Positions 23,997 through 35,001 are shown, numbered from the stretch's first letter. The stretch: DNA of 64,000 bases from Timema cristinae (GCA_039000515.1 JBCFYV010000001.1:36685620-36749619); one strand, 5' to 3'. Notes: generated from the letters alone by a model not told the origin. Made by a program: numbers and translations.

Positions 23997-25271
23997 ATTT
24001 CTTTAAGGGCAGTCGGCACAGTTTTACCATTGGCCGTTTTACAGTTCCAGTTTTGGTAGTCACGGTAGCCAATCGAACCACGCAATCTCGTCCAGGGTGT
24101 ACTGACGAGACTCGACCAGTCCTCCATTGTAAGGGAGGCGCGTTTCGTCTTTTAAGATGATGAGATCGCCGACTGCTGGATTAGCCATTTGATTAGCCCA
24201 TTTTGGGCGCTATTGAAGACCACCAAGTATTCATTTCGCCATCTGCACCAGAATGTTTGCGTAATCTGCTGTACTAATTTCCACCGGTCACGTAAGTTTA
24301 GAATTTTGTCAGGCAACTCAGGGTCTTGAATAGCTTCCATCATCAGGAAGTGTCCTGGTGTTAAAGCTTCTAAATCATTTGGATCCGAGCTCATCGGAGT
24401 GAGCGGTCTTGAATATAGGGTGGCCTCAATCTGTGCCAACACCGTTGTGAATTCCTCAAAAGTTAGGATTTGCTCTCCGATAGAAGCTGACAAGAGCTTA
24501 TTTGTTGATCTTATAGAACCCTCCCACAGCCCTCCCATGTGAGGGCTGGCCGGTGGAATCAAGTACCACGATATGCCCCGTTAAGACATCTCTCATCCTA
24601 CCGCAGTGTTGTGCTCTGCATGGACGGTTAGTTCCTTCCATTCTCCTAGCACCCTTTTAGCGCCAACAAAATTGGTTCCCTGGTCACTAAACATCTAATG
24701 AACTGATCCACGGCGAGCCAGAAACCAGCGAAAAGCAGCTAAGAATGCATCCGTAGTCAATTCTGACGCCAATTCCAAGTTTACTGCACGATTGGACATG
24801 CACACAAACAGGCAGATGTATGCCTTTGTTGTCTTAGCCTTTCTAATGCGACCCAACGTAATAGTATATGGACCCCGTAATCAACCCCAGTTGTGTAGAA
24901 TGCTTTCAACTCCTCCAATCTTGCTATTGGGAGTTCTACCATCAATGGAGGTGTGGGGATAATGGACGTGCCTTAAAGCACGGGATACATCGGCCCACCC
25001 GTCTACGAACTGCATCTCTGCCCGCCATAATCCAAAATTGTTTCCTGAGCATGCAATGGAGGTTCTGTGGGCCTGGATCTTGGTTTTTCTGGTAGGACTC
25101 ATCAATAATTAAATTATTAAGCTGGTGATTGCGAGGCATCAAAAGGGGGTACCTTTGTGCAAAGGGTAACTTGGCGTCGAAGAATCGCCCACCCACCCTT
25201 AGGAAACCTTCACCGTCCATGAAAGGATTCAACCTGCCAATTTCCTTACGGCACGGCTTCTTTGAATCCAA
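23997..25271 (-). pseudogene. BEL/Pao integrase (zinc-binding, core and C-terminal parts)
   Basis: Three frames make up the integrase. 25,271-24,942 gives the N-terminal part: GRLNPFMDGEGFLRVGGR, YPLLMPRNHQLNNLI, then RRVGRCIPCFKARPLSP with the paired Cys of the H2C2 zinc site; the usual second His (HAGP) reads DPGP, so the site is damaged. About 24,850-24,600 gives the catalytic core (NRAVNLELASELTTDAFLAA and SDQGTNFVGAKRVLGEWKEL, the latter with a core Asp). 24,562-24,152 gives PPASPHMGGLWEGS, TTVLAQIEATLYSRPLTP, LEALTPGHFLM and RWKLVQQITQTFWCRW. About 24,100-23,997 gives TKTGTVKRPMVKLCRLPL, the element's typical C-terminus. The enzyme would insert cDNA into the host genome; this copy cannot be made whole. 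Confidence 0.9.
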
Positions 25272-25394
25272 TCGAGCTATTTCCTCGGAAAACTCCTACC
25301 ACTGGACCAGTTTCACCAGCCGAAGCATGGAGGCTGATAATTCTTCTGCAGTAAGTTCACCTGTATTTGGAACTTTAGATCTTATTCTATTTAT

Positions 25395-26236
25395 TCATCG
25401 TAAAATAAGGGTGGTAGATCTCTTTAATGTTGGCAGTCTGGAAAAGCGATTCATCCATTGCGTAGGACTCTCATTGGCGTCGACTGTAACGTTCAGTGTC
25501 ATTGCCTTTGTTTCTTCCGTCACTGAACCTGGTTGTTGCAAGATGGGCCAGCATTCCTCAGTTTTACTCAACCATGTTGGTCCACTCCACCATAAGGAAT
25601 GGTCCAGAATTTCACTAGGGAATAAACCCTTGCTGGCGCAGTCCACCGGTTATTAGCGGTTGGGATGTGCCGAAATTTATCTGAGGATAGCCACTCATGT
25701 ATCTGACTCCTCACCCTGTTGGCAACAAACGTATTCCAACAATGAAGAAACGATTTTATCCAACTCAACACTACACTAGAATCAGTCCATACATCGATAT
25801 TATCAATGGCAATCTCGTTATAAAGGGCTTGACTGACATATTTGAGGAGCTTTGAAACCAGTACTGCAGCACAAAGCTCTAATCGGGGCAATGTTATCCT
25901 TTTCAATGGAGCTCGTGACAACAGTAACCAAACCATAACATTCCTATCCTCACCTTCAACCCTCAAATATACAACCCCAGCATATCCGCGTTCGGAACTG
26001 TCCGAGAAGCCGTGGAGTTGCAACCTTGCCTTTTCTTCAATTCGCAGCCACATTGGTATCTTAAGTTTTGCTAACAGAGGTAGCTCCTCCCGAAATCTGC
26101 ACCACTTTTCCTGTACTTCAACCGGTGCCGGAGAACCCCACTCCATTCCAGATTGCCACAGATGCTGTATCAGGTATTTATCAACAAAGATTACAGCGGC
26201 CAGATATCCCAAGGGGTCGTACAGCCGTGCAACCAT
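25395..26236 (-). pseudogene. BEL/Pao RNase H and RT connection
   Basis: The 222-codon frame 26,236-25,568 begins in the RT tail (YDPLGYLAAVIFVDKYLIQ, matching the YDPLGLxxPV segment) and continues into RNase H. Residues D79 (HGFSDSS), E120 (LPRLELCAA) and D152 (WTDSSVVLSW) are three of the catalytic acids. A frameshift near 25,640 leads to 25,646-25,395, which reads DCASKGLFPSEIL and LWWSGPTWL, the conserved NPADxxSRG...LWWxGPxWL block between RNase H and integrase. RNase H degrades the RNA strand during cDNA synthesis. It overlaps the RT region above and integrase below in the original polyprotein. Confidence 0.92.
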
Positions 26237-26244
26237 AGAGAGAA

Positions 26245-27290
26245 TTACACGTTTAGTTGCTTGTCTGGCCGTCGGCTGTACTTGGTACGAAAACTGGTCA
26301 TGAACTGGATTCCAGAGGAATTACAAATTTTGGTGGAGCTCTCCAGCTCACTCATGAAAGATAATATCTCACTTGATATAGCACAGTGCTCTGGGGGTAG
26401 TTCCGCCAGCAGTTCTTGCCAGTTACTAATCCATTTTATTAACTGGAAGCCGGCCTTACCTAGCATCCTGATCAGTTCTTGCTGCAAGCGCTTTGCCGAT
26501 TCTAGGGACTTGACCGACGTCATCACATCATCCATGTAGGTTGCTGTCTTCAATGCAGCAGAAGCAGCCGGAAATGCCGTTCCTTCATCCTCCACAAAAT
26601 GATGGAGGGTACGCAAGTCCAAAATGGGAGAAGCTGAAACCCCATATGTCACAGTGGCCAGGGAGAATTTCCTTAAGGTGTCCTCCGGATTCTCTCTCCA
26701 AAATATTCTTTGGTATCGGTGATGTTCCTTGCTGACAAGTATGTTGCGGTATATTTGCCTGATATCGGTAATAATCACCACTTCATGTACACGAAATCTT
26801 AGCAATATATCCACAATTTCCTTCTGCAATGAGGGACCACTGTGCAAAACTTGATTTAAGGCAACACCTGTTGTTGATTTCATCTATGCGTCAAAAACAA
26901 CTCGAAATTTGGTTATCTCTCCCTCTTCAACCTTCCGAAGTATGCAGTGGTGAGGAATGTAGTAGTGCTCTTCCTCTGGTGGAGTCGAGACTGGTAGCAT
27001 TTGATCCTGTTACTGGTAATCCCTCATAAAAGTCACATATTGCTGTTTTAAGACTGGTGCTTTCTCTAGACGACTCTCAAGCAACAAAAATCGTCTTAGA
27101 GCTGCTTGTGCGTATCTCCCAGGACCTTCCGATCACTTAGGAATGGCAGTTCAACTTCATATCTCCCCGACTGACATCTCTTCACCGTAGAGCTGCTCGT
27201 ATTCCCTATCAGCGAGAGACAGTTGAGTCACCTGTGGCGGTTCTTCTACCGACCAAAATTGGCAAAGCAGATAATCAAGTTTAAGTTCTG
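26245..27290 (-). pseudogene. BEL/Pao reverse transcriptase
   Basis: The 212-codon frame 26,883-26,245 holds the palm. VIITDIRQIYRNI (residues 37-48) has the first catalytic Asp, HHRYQRIFWR follows, and YMDD (116-119) replaces the YVDD usual in this clade but keeps both Asp. ESAKRLQQELIRMLGKAGFQ and LIKWISNW follow. Upstream, 27,290-26,884, other frames read ESRLEKAPVLKQQYV and VTQLSLADREYEQLYGEEM, the linker between protease and RT. A frameshift just above 26,883 separates the finger region (a VVFDAS-like block precedes STTGVALNQVL). It copies element RNA into DNA. The core residues look intact although the frame is broken. Confidence 0.92.
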
Positions 27291-27745
27291 TCACAGTACA
27301 AAAAATGTTTGATTCACTTGCACTCCCCGTGACTTCCCTAGTAGGCAGTAGCCCCAGATGGTTTCAATGGTAGATGGCGTTTTGGAAGGCCCATGTACCT
27401 TCCGTCCCGTTACAACCAGAGGGAACCACTCAGCTCCTAGTAATATATCAATTGGTCTTGACCCGTCCCCCTCATCTGAAAGTTTTAAGCCAGAAAGGTG
27501 ATGCCATGATGAGAGTTGGCTTGGCATTTGTTGAGAGTGTGCAATGGAGTTCACTACCAACGCATCTACCTCTAAAGTTAATTTCTTTGTAGGCTGAAAT
27601 TCACACTGAGCCACTGCCCTTTCTGTGCCTAAAGGCGTGTTTCCCAAACCAAACAATTGCACTGAATTCGCCTTACTCGGCTTGAGTCCAAGTCGCTGTA
27701 CACACTTTTGGAGCGTATGAACAGTTTCCAAATGCTGATGTTATT
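27291..27745 (-). pseudogene. BEL/Pao aspartic protease, N-terminally truncated
   Basis: The 146-codon frame 27,731-27,291 reads CVQRLGLKPSKANSVQLFGL, a central LTLEVDALVV, then IDILLGAEWF at residues 94-103 and TIWGYCLLG, the typical end of the BEL/Pao protease. The catalytic DSG, expected just before this point, is absent because recognisable element sequence stops at about 27,745. The stop at 27,291 results from a frameshift; element sequence continues in another frame into the RT linker. It would have processed the polyprotein. Confidence 0.88.
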
Positions 27746-28188
27746 TTTCCTTTGTCAGAGGAATTATTAGTGCAGCAATTATTTATCTTTATCATTTTAG
27801 ATTCAATAGTCAATAATTACCTATCTTATTTGTCACAAGCTTTAAATGAGGATTAAATAGCAATGCGATGACCAGAAAGATTTACAACCCCCTATAAAAT
27901 TTCTAAAATTTTAACAGGAAGTCGAAATTTTAATATGAAGTGAACCAAATATATATTTTTTTATTGGTCCAAATATACACATGCAGACTTTAATGATTTA
28001 AAAATAAAATCTGGAGTCCTAAAAGTTGTATTTAATAGCATGCAATTTGTTCTCCGATTTTCTAGTGTATATTATTTTATTTCACATATATTACGAGATT
28101 TGAGGAACTATTTCAATTTTTAAACAATGTACCGAGAAAGTTGGTGCGAGGTTCAGTATCATTTATTTATTTATTTGTATGCTCTAGC
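27746..28188. other. AT-rich DNA at the truncated end of the BEL/Pao element
   Basis: Nothing recognised. No second copy of the candidate LTR start TGTTGAAGCG lies here. Confidence 0.5.
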
Positions 28189-28947
28189 AGCTATAAATTA
28201 AAACAATTAACAAAGATAACTTAAATAAATACCTATCAAATATCAAATAACATAGCAAACATAAACATTATGTTTGATTCCCCAATATTTTATATATTCT
28301 TGAATGAAAAAATTATTCCCGAAATTTTTGAAATTACAATTACCTGAAATTACCTGACTATTTATAGTTTAATTATAAATAAATATAGCTAATTCTAGAT
28401 TTAGTTATGTAATGCTTTGTTGGGTTAGTTCAGCTACGTTAGCTAATTTTTGTATTTTTAATAATTTAGAAGATCGGCAAAGTTTCTTAAGTTCAATACT
28501 TTGCTTTGATTTTATTCTCTTATTTTATTTAAACCTGATTGAAACTGTTTTAAAAGTAGTCCTAATCACTTAAATGTAATGTATTATATTCTAGTTAAAT
28601 TCGTATATGTTAGGATATAGTTGGATTTTTTTTTTTTTTTTTTTAGGAATAAAATATAATCTTATATTAACGTTTAGATGATTTAACTTTTTCAAAGTTT
28701 TTGATTCTAATAGGTGTGAGCAGGATGTCCGAATTTCGGGATGCTCGCGTGAAAAAAATCCTGTTCTCAGCCCGATTGTCGGGACAGAGAGAGACGCTGT
28801 AATTTCAAAAATTTCGGGAATAATTTTTTCATTCAAGAATATATAAAATATTGGGGAATCAAACATAATGTTTATGTTTGCTATGTTATTTGATATTTGA
28901 TAGGTATTTATTTAAGTTATCTTTGTTAATTGTTTTAATTTATAGCT
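28189..28947. repeat. Perfect 150-bp inverted repeat with 459-bp spacer
   Basis: 28,189-28,338 and 28,798-28,947 are exact reverse complements over 150 bases by my reading; the first flanking bases then mismatch on both sides. The right arm lies wholly inside the hAT-like element 28,711-29,138, whereas the left arm lies outside it. The left arm is therefore an inverted partial copy of that element. A T19 run lies in the spacer at about 28,627-28,644. Transcription through both arms would give a long hairpin RNA. Confidence 0.93.
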
Positions 28948-29138
28948 CACATAGGAATTCATTTAAGAAATTAAATTTGAGCTTTGATTTAAAATCATGT
29001 TTAAGAAATAATTAACTATATATTTTTAACACCCTTTCTCGTCTCAAAGTAAGAGATTCCTAATTTCGCATTCCCGTTTATTGATTTGCTTTTCTTTTCT
29101 CGTCTCGAAAGGAAAAAATTCGATCTTTCACAGCCCTA
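28711..29138. mobile_element. Non-autonomous hAT-like element, 428 bp
   Basis: The element is bounded by an exact 8-bp target-site duplication GATTCTAA at 28,703-28,710 and 29,139-29,146, the hallmark of hAT transposons. The left end starts TAGGTGTGAG and the right end, read inward on the - strand, starts TAGGGCTGTGAAAGATCG, so the terminal repeats are imperfect. There is no transposase frame; the 91-codon - frame at 28,591-28,866 is chance. It must have been moved in trans. Confidence 0.75.
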
Positions 29139-29146
29139 GATTCTAA

Positions 29147-31329
29147 TTCTTTTTTAAAACGATTATTTGTGTCATTTTATTTAAATTGATACCTTTAAAT
29201 TTATCTCCACATGATATATAATCAATCACTTTTTGTTTGTACTGGCATTAGAGTGTCCTGTAAATATCATAGAGGTAGCTTTGAATGAAAACACATTTTG
29301 AACATTTTGCTTAATATATTTTTATAGAAAATAAATACAAAAATCCTATTTCGAATCATACGATATGTTTGGATTAGAAACAATTTTTTTTATTAAAAAG
29401 CACGTGATTTACTTAAGATTTGATCAAAAAATATCCTGGTTGATGATATTAAAATATGTTAAAGGCACTATATGAGAGAGTACTAACTCGCGTGCAGACC
29501 TTTAGAAATCCCGAAATATTTATAAAGTGGTTGGATATATTTTAAAATAGTTTTCAAAAAATTGTTGGCGAGAATTATAAGGTTTCTTTGACTGGTTAGA
29601 AAGTTTTAATTTTAAATTAAAATTGAGTAATAATTAGACGCTTTACGTGAAATTGATTGCTTCTAAGATTAAAACATAATGTCCTAAACCTATATCTAAT
29701 CTTCTTCTATAAATTAAAGTCATCTTTTGATAAGATTACAATTTGTGGGATTTTCATATATATATTTATTATACGACATTTTTAAATTTAAAATTAAAAA
29801 TTAAACTTTTTAACTTGTCAGAACTTTAGCATTCATTTTAGTGAAAGCATTATTTTAAAATATCCATCGACTTTTTAAAATAAATTGGGATCTCTAAACG
29901 TTAGCAATTCTTCTCAGTGCTCCTAATTAATTATAATTGCTGCTGACAGCCAGTACCTTGAATAAAAAATTAAAGAAAAGGACCATTGAATTTTTAAGTT
30001 TTCTTTGTAATTAGACAGTCAGATTAAACGTATTTGTGTTCCAGGATAAGGGTACTTAGGGTTGAGAGGTAGGGCTAGAGATGGGAAAGGCCATGACCTA
30101 AGGTTTCTTGGTAAAAGCTGACCGTTTGACTTGAGGAGCTCAATCTTGTATATGCATTATAGTAAATTCGAATTTAAAGAAAATCGTTTAAAAAATGCCC
30201 TTATTACTAATCTGTAGTCACGGGGGCCCGCACCTAGCGATCATAACTTTTAAGGAGTAAAACCTTGGCGGGGAGTTCACCCTGGGGTTGTGTATCTGAT
30301 TTTTCCTTAGCTGTGGTCTAGCCACAAATCGAATAAAGTTGTCATTTACTGCTTTTACCACAAAGTATATTTAATCAAATTATTCAACCAGAACTTTTTG
30401 TCCTAGACTATTAAATTGAGGTTCAATCTGAAGGACTGTTATACCTTATAAAATATGTGCCTCGTTAAAAACTTATTTAATTTTACCCAAGTAAAAATAA
30501 AGTTACTTAAATAATTCTAGTTTTGTATTTTCTTTCTGTACTTACAATTAAACTTGAGAAAATCTTTCCATGCGTGCATAAATCAATTTAACTTTCTCTT
30601 TTAGCCCTGAAGATATTAACAAACAATATAACAATAGAAACCAATAAATTAGACAACAAATATTATATTTAAGAGCCCATTTCAGAGCTATATGTGCTTT
30701 TTTGCATGTACAACATACTTAACTTATACAACCTCGTAAATAGATCGAGGGAACAAGGGGTTTGTTTTAATTTGTAAAGAACGGATGTAGGCGAGACCTG
30801 CTCCTAACATTTTTTACTAGTTTTATTTTTTATCATTTGTAAAAATATGCTAATATTTACTAAGTTTGTAACAGGCTAAATAAATATAATAACGCTGAGT
30901 TTTGACTTTTTATAAAAGAAGCTATTAATTTTAAATATTTAAGACCAATTTAGTATAAAAATATGTATATTTCTAAGCTTAATTATTGAGTAATTTTTTA
31001 TCTAATTAGAGGTTCTAACGATCTCTTCCCTTGTTACTAGGGCTATATATGGACGGAACACTGAACTCTATAGAGGGTTGGAACTAAGAGTTTGTAAGCC
31101 ACTCCCATCTGTTGCATCACTTCTGCAGACACACAAGATTTTCCTTTACTAGTCATCACTAAACAAAACAAGCCCAAGCCAAAGGGTGTCTAATTTATTA
31201 ATGAATTATTTACTTTTCAATAAGCCAGATATTAATTACTGTTTATAGTGTATTTTACAAACCAATGTTGACGTGAAACTGTACTAGCATTCACTTATAT
31301 TGAGTATGGGTGCTAAGTACAGAAAAAAA
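29147..31329. other. AT-rich spacer, nothing recognised
   Basis: A slightly less AT-rich patch at about 30,040-30,340 (GGGGGCCCGCACC and neighbours) shows no coding or repeat pattern I know. Confidence 0.45.
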
Positions 31330-32193
31330 TTAAGAACCGGTACCCACTTCAGTGGTCGAAAGGTCCAAAGGCCCCAACAAATACTCTGTATCCGTAGTCC
31401 GTGGTCCGTAAGAAATCGATGTCACAATATCAGATTGCTTTGGCCACAGAGTCCTTATCCGTAAGTCCTTACTCAGTAGAAATTATCCACCTTAACCATC
31501 TACGGACAACCAATCCCAGCCAAGTAAATATGTGCATGCGCATTGAAATATTGTTCCAATAATGAGTCATTCTCTCAGTCATATGAACAATTTTGAAATT
31601 GTTTGAATTTGGAAAGGTGTCTATGAAGTCATGCAGTTTAAGGAGTCAAATGAGTCATTTCATATAAAAACAAGGGTTTCTGAAATACAGAAGTTATCAT
31701 GCACTTTGTGTGTAAACGATGATGTGTTATTGTCAAGTTGCTCTGGTGTGTTGTCAAATGGACTCACAAGGACAAAACTTGTAGGAGATGTCTTGTCAGC
31801 TGTGACGATAATTCAGAATACCAGAAGTGTTCTAAAAGTGGAACTGCACATCGAAGCTATTGCCATCGAGAGGAATGTATGTCATCAACACCCCAGCAAT
31901 GAAGGATTCCCTAAATATGTTGATGTTTCGGATGTCTTGTTTAATATCCCTTGCAAAATTGGACCAGGAACCGGGTCTCAAGGCTGCTATCGAATCAATA
32001 TGATACCTGCAACAAAATCAAACCAAGTATCAAGGAACGAGACCTCGGTAAAAAGAAACGACAAGGATTTCTTAAACATCTAGGGCACGTATGGGTAGTT
32101 GGAGGAAGTGGAATTAGGCCATCTCTTCCACAATTTCCACCTAGGCATTGCAGGAGGGCTATTTTTGATCCTGGAATAAGTAGTAGGACATGA
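31330..32193 (+). other. Unassigned coding-like region
   Basis: A 150-codon open frame (31,631-32,083) starts at an ATG and is followed by an overlapping +1 frame of 80 codons (31,951-32,193). The peptide has several Cys and a phrase CHQHPSNEGFPKYVDVSDVL but no domain I recognise. Base composition is closer to coding than its surroundings, and the overlap suggests a single frame broken near 31,950-32,080. A block upstream (31,370-31,470) repeats short phrases such as CCGTAGTCCGTGGTCCGTAAG, given here as CCGTAGTCCGTGGTCCG, and CCGTAAGTCC. It could be a relic transposon gene or a host gene fragment. Confidence 0.3.
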
Positions 32194-32207
32194 TTTCAAA
32201 GGGTTTG

Positions 32208-32390
32208 GGGATGCATGTTAATAACTGGAACCACGTGGTTTGAGAGTTGGCTATAAAAAACATGTAGAATAGTTGAAAGTTTTGGGAGGCATGTTAATCC
32301 CTTGAATCATGTGGTCTGACAATTGGATTTAAGGAATGTTGTAGAACAGTTGAAGGTCGAGAGCGGTGTAAATCTCTGAAGTACTGGATA
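32208..32390. repeat. Tandem repeat, ~76-bp unit, about 2.4 copies
   Basis: Units start at 32,208 (GGGATGCATGTTAAT), 32,284 (GGGAGGCATGTTAAT) and 32,359 (decayed). CATGTGGTCTGA / CACGTGGTTTGA and TAGAACAGTTGAA / TAGAATAGTTGAA recur at the same offset. Confidence 0.75.
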
Positions 32391-32604
32391 TAGAAAGAAA
32401 CCGGAAACAACAAGGGATAGTTCACTAAATAGTATAAGGTTGGAAGGTACAAGCTATGGAGCAGAAGGTGCCAAGTCTACCTGTATACAATTCCTTCTTA
32501 CTGAATTGTGGGTGCCCAATCCAACAATATCTCCGATAAAAATGGCCCAATCCATCATCGCTCGTAGTCACATGTTTTAAAGCATCAAACTCACAGTATA
32601 TATT

Positions 32605-32790
32605 TTAGTTGCCAGAAATATTGAGGTTCAAATCCCGATCCAGGCTAAGGTAGTAGTCATCTACTTTTTAATTATCTATGTGATTTTCCCACTCATTCTA
32701 CAAGCTAGTGCGGGTGTATTTACTAACATTACAATCCACTGGAGGATAATTTTAATCATTTTGACTAAATAAAATTTTGTTATAAGCACT
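32605..32790 (+). repeat. tRNA-derived repeat, eroded
   Basis: A B box GAGGTTCAAATCCCG is followed by a body with GTGATTTTCCCACTC. It is probably a SINE, but it matches none of the families here closely. Confidence 0.35.
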
Positions 32791-33530
32791 TCAAAAACAT
32801 TCTCCTTTTCTCGCGTCACTTTCCTCTCCACCTTAAGTACTTTCTTGTATGTCTTAATCTCTAATCAAGAAACTTAACTTATTGTTGTATAGTGTACATC
32901 AGCCTTCTAACAAGACATTCTTATTATCACGGAAAGTGATTAAAAACGAACGTAAGTGGTCCCATAAAAAGGGAGAATGCAATATAGTATACTTATCCTT
33001 AAATTGGCCGCCTCGCGTTTCTATTATGTCATAAGCATACTTGAGTGCCCCAGCTATTATTAGTTACTTCTACTATCTAATTTCAGTTTAAGAGGCTAGC
33101 GTTTAATTAAAGGCACTAGAATATTTTATCTATAGGTAGCATTTCAAAACACAAATGAAAGGTAGATGATAAAAACGGTGAAAGTCACATCACACAATTT
33201 CCACAACATCAATTTTTATATATCAAACCCCATAAGGAACCCAGTAAATACTTTTTTATATAAATCAATTTAAATATGACAAAAGAATCTTTTAGCTAGA
33301 TTCTTAAATGCATTATAAGGGCATCACGGGTGTCAAACTTATATCAGGACTATTTAAATGTAGGTTTAAAAAAAATTGACTTCCCCCTATTTCCCCTGTA
33401 CTCTTCAAATGCTACAAACCAATTACCACAACTCCCAGAATATTAACCACTGCCTACCAAGATTTGTTTTATGAGGCCGTCTACATTAATTAGTAAATTA
33501 ATTTCCAAGTTCTAGTACCTTTAACAGTAA
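32791..33530. other. AT-rich spacer
   Basis: No feature recognised. Confidence 0.45.
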
Positions 33531-33534
33531 AGCC

Positions 33535-33690
33535 CTACCATGTAGCTCTGTTGATAAGGTGTATGATCACTGAGTTAAGGGTACCGGGTTTGATCATTGT
33601 TGATGAAATATGGGGTTCTCCTTTAATAGTGATGTGAGTTCAGTGACGGAGTGTCCTGAGCGACATTGTTACAACAGTAGTTAATGACAT
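33535..33690 (+). repeat. tRNA-like SINE head
   Basis: TGTAGCTCTGTTGATAAGG resembles an A box and ACCGGGTTTGATCATTG a B box at tRNA spacing. The rest of the unit is not clearly shared with another copy. Confidence 0.35.
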
Positions 33691-33698
33691 GGTTATGA

Positions 33699-34342
33699 CA
33701 AGGGCGGATTTACGACTCCGCCACCCATAGACATTAGATAATTGGCCACCCACTTTTCCTACCTTAATTACTAACCTTCTAAATCCCCGTTTTCACCTAA
33801 AACCATTCATACACTTACATACACATATATTATATACACAATTGTTATCTGTGTAGTTACAGATAGAAAGTTCTTACATTATATGATCATTTATTATAGT
33901 TAGGTTTTAAAAGTATTAAAAGTATTAAAAGTATCAAAGCAAATAATTAAAAAGTAGAAATAAATACTCTTAAACCAGCACAACACACACACTTCCAATA
34001 TCATTTAATGTATTAATATAAAGTTTGTTTAATTAGACTATAGAACAGGTTATTACAAATAAAATGTTAGCATGTGCACAGCAATAAAACAGTCTATAAT
34101 AACTTAGCCTTGATTTCTGCTGTGCAAACTGGTCTATGATGCCATTAAAATGATTTTCAGTGAATTATGTTAATCTTTGGATCTGTTGGTACGTAGCTAC
34201 GGCCAATCACAACAATTACACACACACGATGAAGGCATAAAATTATTTTAAGTGGTAGATCAAAATATGTGTTTTCTTTCATCATTTAAATTCTTCCACC
34301 GTAGGCACGTGCCTACTGGGTCTAGGCGCAAATCCGTCCCTG
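33699..34342. mobile_element. Non-autonomous hAT-like element, 644 bp
   Basis: The left end is CAAGGGCGGATTTACG, and the right end read inward on the - strand is CAGGGACGGATTTGCG. Flanks are GGTTATGA (33,691-33,698) and GGTTACGA (34,343-34,350), an 8-bp target-site duplication with one mismatch. A perfect palindrome GTAGGCACGTGCCTAC sits at 34,301-34,316, close to the right end, as in some hAT elements with subterminal repeats. A short AAAAGTATT tandem lies at about 33,907-33,937. There is no transposase frame. Confidence 0.75.
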
Positions 34343-34394
34343 GGTTACGAATGTGGATATGGTAGTGGCTATGACAGTAGTAGTTTCTAAAGCC

Positions 34395-34415
34395 GCCTCG
34401 GAACAGCTCCGAGGC
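34395..34415. other. Short GC-rich perfect hairpin
   Basis: GCCTCGGA and TCCGAGGC form an 8-bp stem around the loop ACAGC. It stands out in AT-rich DNA. No function can be assigned; the ORFs at 34,450-34,826 next to it look like chance. Confidence 0.6.
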
Positions 34416-34714
34416 TATTTTCTGTAAGAGAGAGATATTGTGATGTCAATTGACCTACTTTCCACATCCGGTTGAATTACCGTTATTTGCCCACCCTCAT
34501 TTTGGGGTTGTGTTATCCCCCAAGATCATGTCGCGAGGGAAGCCCACCAGATCCTACCCAAGGCTTATGATCTGTCCAAAAATTTGTATTTCTAAACTGA
34601 TCTTCCTACCAGAATCATACTATAGTTCTGATCCATGTTATTCCTACGTCGAATCATTGTCAATGTTGATTGCAAAAATAATATAAATTTGCATTTTTTT
34701 CTACTAATCAAATT

Positions 34715-34800
34715 AAATATATTCATACGTCAGGTCAGTGAGATAGGGACCACGGTAAAGGACTCATACGTCAGGTCATGTGATCTGCAGATGGTCAATG
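34715..34800. repeat. Dispersed piece of the 37-kb tandem repeat
   Basis: TTCATACGTCAGGTCA and ACTCATACGTCAGGTCATGT, with GTGATCTGCAGATGG, match the start of the A and B units of the array at 37,171-38,105 (CATACGTCAAGTCATG). Confidence 0.65.
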
Positions 34801-34849
34801 TTGTTGTCTCAGGGGATTCCTTATGAACACATAGCATCGCGTTTTACTA

Positions 34850-35001
34850 TCCGATTGGGCTAAATGCTAATATGATAAGGATAATGAAAAATTCACCCTC
34901 CGTCCACCCTGATAGGGTTCAAACCATGCTCACCTCCTTATCAACATACAAGACAAACAAGAGAATGATGCCCTAGACCATTAAGCCAATGAAGTCGGCT
35001 A
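34850..35001 (-). repeat. SINE-C copy, truncated
   Basis: The - strand reads GACTTCATTGGCTTAATGG, TCTAGGGCATCATTCTC, and B box GGTTTGAACC, matching SINE-C head order at 45,545-45,745. Confidence 0.7.

Larger units (their letters stand above)
23063..27745 (-). mobile_element. BEL/Pao LTR retrotransposon, 5'-truncated
   Basis: The - strand carries, from high to low coordinates, protease, reverse transcriptase, RNase H, integrase and a candidate 3' LTR, the BEL/Pao order. No gag or 5' LTR is visible above 27,745; the sequence becomes anonymous AT-rich DNA right at the start of the protease, losing its catalytic DSG region. Several frameshifts and stops split the polyprotein into five open segments. 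Compared with the + strand fragment at 6,785-8,140 it is much better kept, so it inserted more recently. It can no longer move by itself. The + strand open frames across 24,868-27,592 are shadows. Confidence 0.92.

Noticed and set aside
25129..25656. 175-codon + strand open frame, and others across 24,868-27,592
   Set aside because: They are antisense shadows of the BEL/Pao polyprotein on the - strand.
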